A stretch of 64,000 bases of DNA from Phalacrocorax aristotelis (lineage: Eukaryota; Chordata; Aves; Suliformes; Phalacrocoracidae): positions 35,358,115 to 35,422,114 of the forward strand of contig NC_134278.1 of the NCBI RefSeq assembly GCF_949628215.1. Reading direction: 5' to 3'. The notes below the pieces were generated by a model that saw only the letters and a program-made list of their open reading frames with translations, searched no databases and was not told the origin of the DNA. Of this stretch, positions 59,701-64,000 are shown in pieces. Numbering within the stretch: the first letter of the stretch is position 1; every line of letters starts with the position of its first letter. The translations under genes were made by a program, and so were the position numbers.

Positions 59701-62700
59701 TGACTATTCAGTATTTGTCAAGATACAAGAAAGAGGCTGTAACCAATGAAGGTATTGCATAAAAGGTATCAAACAAAAGAGCATTTTTCCCAGAGCCCAC
59801 AACTGAATTCACTGCCCCCTGATGTTGTGGAAACAACAGTATAAATGAGTTCAAAAAGCAATTAGAAGAATAAATAGAAGAAAACTCCGCCACGGTCTAT
59901 TAAACACAAAGATGTGGCTACAGGCCCTGGTTCAGAAAGAAATACCCACCTATTGCCAAAAACAGGGAACAGACGCTGAGGGAAACATTACTGTGTGTTT
60001 TCCCACTTAAAATAATCTTCCCCATAGCATCTGCTGCAGCCTCTGTCTAGCTAAAAAAGCTTTTGGACTAATACAGTACTGCTGGTTTTCTATTTTGGTT
60101 AAATTCTTCTTTCCCAGGGTATTTCCAACTAAAGCAATTCAGTAATAAACCTGGGGGGGAGGACTATCAATAAATATTGTCCAATATGTTTAAAGAAAGA
60201 GGTGAGAGACTGATTAGAGTACAAAAAAAGAAGCCAGGGTACCACCACAGAGGCACAGAGAGAAAGCAGCAAAAAATATTAGAGGAAGCGCTATTGTAAT
60301 ACAGTGCTTATAAAAGTTGAGAATTTCAGAGGAACAGAAAGAGCTTTACTATTCACTGGCTGAAAGAGGCTTGGAGCTATCAGCAATGAAACCGTGTCTG
60401 GCTATTTATTCCTTTGGAGTTCAGCATTTTAGCAGATACTAATTGAATTATAACTATGATGGGATTATACCAAAGAAATAACAACCTGCATGATCAGACC
60501 CACCAGCTGGACCAAAAATCATTATGGGTAGTTTCAAAAGTCAGAAACTGCACCCACCAACAACAAAAATACCGTTTCTTTTTCTGTCATCTCCATCATT
60601 CTTTGTCCCTCTCTGTCTCTCATTTGAAATTTTACACGACTGCCAGTATGAAAATAACTTTAAAGGAAATTTGCAGAAACTTCCTTTGAAAGTTACTCCT
60701 TTGGGAGATAACGCAAAAGCATACCGGCATCCAACACTGGTACAAAAATATATGAATCAGGCAAATTTGGATTTTACAGTTAAGCTCGTATCTGAAACAA
60801 ATGCAGGAAAGTCAAGAGTTTGTCCTCACCCCACCCATTCTTTCCCTGATGGTGTCTCAAACCCAAACTATGGTTGCCCTTCTCTTGACCGTGAAGACGA
60901 CATCATGAGGCTATGGTGCTTACCACTGATTGTGTTCCTCGGGTGGAAGACGTTGTAACAGGAGTTATAGTGATAGTACTTGTCACCTTGCTTGCTGCAG
61001 GTCGCGAGGACAGGTTGTTTCGGGGTGATCGAAGGACGGTACCAGTCACAACTTCTTTCTCTGCTGCTATGTTCACCGGTCTGACTGTTATCACAGGACT
61101 CGTGCCATCAGGTGCAGCACTGGGAGAGCGTTTAAACTGGGAACCCAAGTGGATGTGGATTTTGTTGTCTTCTGTCGTAATAATGTTGGCGTTGGTGTTG
61201 TACTTGCGGATTGGAGTCGGCACGGTTTGTTTTTCCGGTGTTACTTTGAAGACAGCTCTTCCCATGGTCATATCTTGTGACTGCGGAGAGACAGAGATTT
61301 CCGCCGGTGCTGCGGATGTTGATACTGTCATAATCTGAATTGGCGATGCAGGTCTGTCAGTGAAGGGTGCTCTCCCTCCCTCTGGGGACTTTTCCCTGGA
61401 GAATGTTGTTATAGTGACTGGAGACATAGAACGATCTGGGCCCACGGGACTTTCACTGCCTTTCCCTTTTTGGGGCATAACGTTTGGAGATGGAATGATG
61501 GTTATTCGTGGCTTCTGATTCCCCAAAGTAGGAATGACAGTGGTACTTGAAAAAAATTCCTCTGAGGTTGGACTGGTTATCTCCAAAGTAGCTGTGCTGT
61601 TCTCATGGTCTGGTGTCACCCGAATATGAAGAGGTTGACCCTGCTTTGGTGCAAGGACAACCTCCCCAGGATGCGCTGGACTACCATGGGTTCGGGCTCC
61701 TTTATCAGGAGTTCCCTGAGCCCCAGTTTCCCTCTTTCTCATCCATGGTATCCAAGATTTCCTCATTGCAAGTTCATTTGCTGCTGGAGGATACCTCTCG
61801 AGCACTGAAGAACGCTCCATGGGTTTTTTCAGACCTACCTGCCGCAGATTGCTCATGATGTGATTCTCCTCCTGGAAGGATTTCCTTATAAACACTGCGG
61901 GAGTTTCTTCTTCTGCTGCTTCACCGCTTACAGCATCTGTTTGCACACCAGTGGACGTGACAGGAACATCGACCATTCTTCGTCCATTTATGCTGGGCCT
62001 CAGAGCACGGCTGTAACGCTTAGAAAGCTCCAGCTCTCTTGTTAGGTTCAGAACTTCCTGCCCCATGCTCTTGTTTTTATTTTCTTCTTCCATAAACCTT
62101 TGCTGCAAAACTGAATAATCGACTTGGAGCTGAGAAAGCTGGTCTTCTTTGTTCATCAGCTCATGGATTTTTTCCTTAAGAGCTTGAACTTCTGCTTTCA
62201 AATCTCTGCTTTTGGCCTCTTCCAGACGAAACCTATGCCTCAACTCTGCCTCCTGGCTCACTGCTTCACCTTTTTCTATTGCTTTTGTTTTGGCAATCTG
62301 GAGCTTCATCTCCTCCAGCTGTTGAGAAAGAAAGTTGGCTTTATCCTGCTCAGTCCTAAATTTCTGCTCTAACTGATCATATTCATCTTCTGTTTTCATC
62401 AAATCTCCTTCAACCACTTCCAATTGTTTGAGACGTTTTTTCAGTCTTTCAATTTCAACCGTAAGTTCTTTTATCTTGTTGTCTTCGTGACAACCATGCT
62501 CTGGTCCCTTCCTGGTTCGACCCCTTGTAATTTCTCTTTCTACTTCCTCCATACCATCAATTCTTTTCTTTAACAGGTCAACTCTACAGCTTAGTTCAGA
62601 GGATTTTTCTTCTTCACTTCTCAGTTTGCCAATTAACTCATCCCTTTCCTTTGTCAAACTAGACACTTTTTCCTCCATTTCAGATTTCAGTTTCAAAAAT

Positions 62701-63729
62701 TTCTTACTTTCTTCTATCAGTTTCTCTGTTACATCCATAACCTTCCCTTGTTCAACTTTAAAATTCTTGTTTAGACCCTCAACCTTTTTTTCCTCCTGTT
62801 TTATTTTTTCCATCATGTTTTTTCGTTCATCAACCAACATTACAGTAAATGACTTCAGCTTTGTAAGGTCATCTTTTAAACTCATTTCAGCCTTTTCCAA
62901 CTTGCTTTCTGATGCCTCAAGGTCTTTCACTCGAGTCTTCACCACTTCCAACTCATTTATCAAATCCTTAGTCAAATTCTTTTCTTTCTCCAAGTTTAAG
63001 TGTAGCTGGGTGCATTCAGACTTACTTTTACTGAAAGCCTCTTCCAGCTTCTCTAGTTCTGACATTCTTTTCTGCAGTTTTTCCACTTCAAGTTTCAACT
63101 CTTTGCTATGGTGCTCTTCCTCTTGCAGTTTATTTTTCAGCTCTTTACACTGGGATTCGGTTTTTGTGATCTCTTCATCTTTCCCCTCCATTTCAAGCAC
63201 ACGCTTGCGGAGGTTTTCCACTTCTGCCATTAAGCTAGAGTTACCGCATTCCCCTTTCGCTATTTTATCTCTTAGTTCTTGAAGTTCCTCCTCAGCTTTT
63301 TGAAGACTCTTGTTAGTTTCTTCTAGCTCCTCTATTCTGCGAGTCAAACCCACTAGCTTAAGCCTCAGCTGTCTATTATGTGACTCTTGATTAGCCAGTT
63401 TAGCAGTCATCTCCTCATGTTCTTGAGAAAATGATGATGTTTTGTGTTCAAGTTCTGCCTCTAACTTCATCAGTTTTTGTCCATCTTCTTTTGTTTTTGC
63501 ACTAATAATTTTAAGCTTTTCTTCTTCTTCCTTTAGTTTTTGGTTTAAGTCCTGTATTTTCTGGCTTTGTTGACCAAGTTGTTCAATATGCATTTGTCTT
63601 TCATCCACCAGCATGAGTGCGAATGACTTGAGCTTGACTAGTTCTTCTCTTAGTTTATTGAGTCTTTTTGTATGTTCCTTCTCCTTCCGCGCTTGATAGA
63701 TCTTCTCCTGCTCAAGAAGTTTCTTCAAC
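53583..63729 (-). CDS. FILIP1: Filamin-A-interacting protein 1, C-terminal about 1003 residues (5' exons outside window)
   Basis: Two minus-strand exons, 60924-63729 and 53583-53789, join in frame. FILIP1 is a cytoplasmic, actin-associated coiled-coil protein that binds filamin A and promotes its degradation, restraining migration of cortical neurons. It is also expressed in muscle. Counting from the first full codon of the large exon, residues 1 to about 575 are almost continuous coiled coil, with the motif LKSF(A/T)(L/V)MLVDER at 33-44 and again at 291-302. RPSINGRR (577-584) starts a Ser/Thr/Pro-rich tail with LHIRVTPDHENSTATLEITS and other conserved blocks. The mammalian protein is about 1213 residues, so about 210 residues are encoded to the right of the window. 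FILIP1L was rejected because the C-terminal part and synteny match FILIP1. Confidence 0.96.
56668..56701 (+). repeat. 34-bp dispersed repeat, copy 2
   Basis: Second copy, in the FILIP1 intron, same orientation, 3.6 kb from copy 1. The flanks on the left are unrelated. Confidence 0.8.
57113..57136. repeat. Perfect 10-bp inverted repeat, 4-nt loop
   Basis: ACCTACCAGC and GCTGGTAGGT flank CTCA, giving a perfect 10-bp stem in DNA or RNA. Confidence 0.85.
60924..63729 (-). CDS. FILIP1: FILIP1 large coiled-coil exon
   Basis: One base plus 935 codons, acceptor GTCTCAG|GTTG and donor TCAGTG|GTAAGC. The frame is open upstream of the acceptor's first Met, and the residues LKKLLEQEK continue a preceding exon, so no translation start lies here. 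It carries nearly all of the coiled coil and most of the tail. Reading through the donor would add only VSTIAS before a stop at 60903. Confidence 0.96.
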
Positions 63730-64000
63730 CTGAGACAAATTAGAAGAGATGTATTAAACTAAAATATATATCTGTGCGCGTGCATATTTCTCCATTTTTT
63801 AAATCACCTTCATTTCATGAATTTTTTTTTTCATTAATAACCTAGGTCTTTCAAGAAATAACTACCTACTCCAGTTATATTCCCGAACCAAATATCTTAA
63901 TTTTTAAAAGTTAACTGAAAACTATATAAAATCGTCTAGAAATCTGAAAAGTGGTGAAATTTTATACATGTATAGATAAAGAATACGTCAGGTTTTAATT
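63730..64000 (-). other. FILIP1: FILIP1 intron, cut by the window edge
   Basis: AT-rich sequence upstream of the large exon's acceptor. No further exon is visible before the right edge. Confidence 0.8.

Larger units (their letters stand above)
53790..60923 (-). other. FILIP1: FILIP1 intron between large exon and last exon
   Basis: A 7.1-kb intron. It holds repeat copy 2 (56668-56701) and a perfect 10-bp stem hairpin (57113-57136). Open frames on the plus strand (54286-54810, 174 codons; 58066-58470, 134 codons) show no recognisable domain and are taken as chance. Confidence 0.8.

Noticed and set aside
60524-60958. 144-codon plus-strand frame spanning the FILIP1 donor
   Set aside because: Crosses an intron and the antisense of coding sequence, with no recognisable domain.
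62626-63282. 218-codon plus-strand frame
   Set aside because: Antisense shadow of the FILIP1 coiled-coil exon; its Ser/Phe-rich composition is the mirror of Glu/Lys codons.
63726-63728. Apparent start of a 941-codon FILIP1 reading frame
   Set aside because: The codon is TTG, immediately after a splice acceptor; the sequence continues an upstream exon, so it is not an initiation site.
53583-63729. Identity as FILIP1L
   Set aside because: The C-terminal segment ending in the KIELKK block and the COX7A2-TMEM30A neighbourhood are those of FILIP1; FILIP1L has a different tail and location.

Overview
This window is vertebrate nuclear DNA, most likely from a bird. It has intron-split genes with GT-AG junctions, isolated CpG-island promoters in AT-rich sequence, CR1 LINE fragments with the CR1 3' end, and one solo LTR of a type I associate with avian endogenous retroviruses. 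No prokaryotic-style operon, CRISPR array or phage module is present. I could not determine the species.

Three genes can be assembled by splicing, all on the minus strand. Their order matches the human 6q14.1 block COX7A2-TMEM30A-FILIP1. COX7A2 (15276-19137, four coding exons, 83 codons) encodes a subunit of cytochrome c oxidase. TMEM30A (26412-38710, seven coding exons, 384 codons) encodes CDC50A, the beta subunit of P4-ATPase lipid flippases. FILIP1 (filamin-A-interacting protein) enters from the right edge. Its 2.8-kb coiled-coil exon (60924-63729) and canonical last coding exon (53583-53789) are present, and the upstream exons lie beyond 64000. A CpG island at the left edge (1-1200) is where synteny would place the 5' end of COL12A1, also read leftwards.

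Layout: 1-1.2 kb CpG island; 1.3-15.1 kb intergenic, with a small CpG-rich patch near 12 kb and an old CR1 at 14 kb; 15.1-19.2 kb COX7A2 and its CpG-island promoter (to about 19.8 kb); 19.8-25.1 kb intergenic; 25.1-38.7 kb TMEM30A with a solo LTR in intron 5; 38.2-39.3 kb TMEM30A promoter island; 39.4-39.8 kb CR1 copy with an open frame; 39.8-44 kb intergenic; 44-64 kb FILIP1.

The three genes share no pathway; they are neighbours through conserved synteny. The most interesting observation is a possible second, unannotated FILIP1 terminal exon at 45676-45716. It has a strong acceptor, a 13-residue tail in the correct phase, and a plausible 3' UTR with poly(A) signals. Other leads are strong CTCF-type motifs at 39080 and 46788, an altered N-glycosylation pattern and glycine expansion in TMEM30A, and a nearly identical 34-bp repeat pair inside FILIP1.
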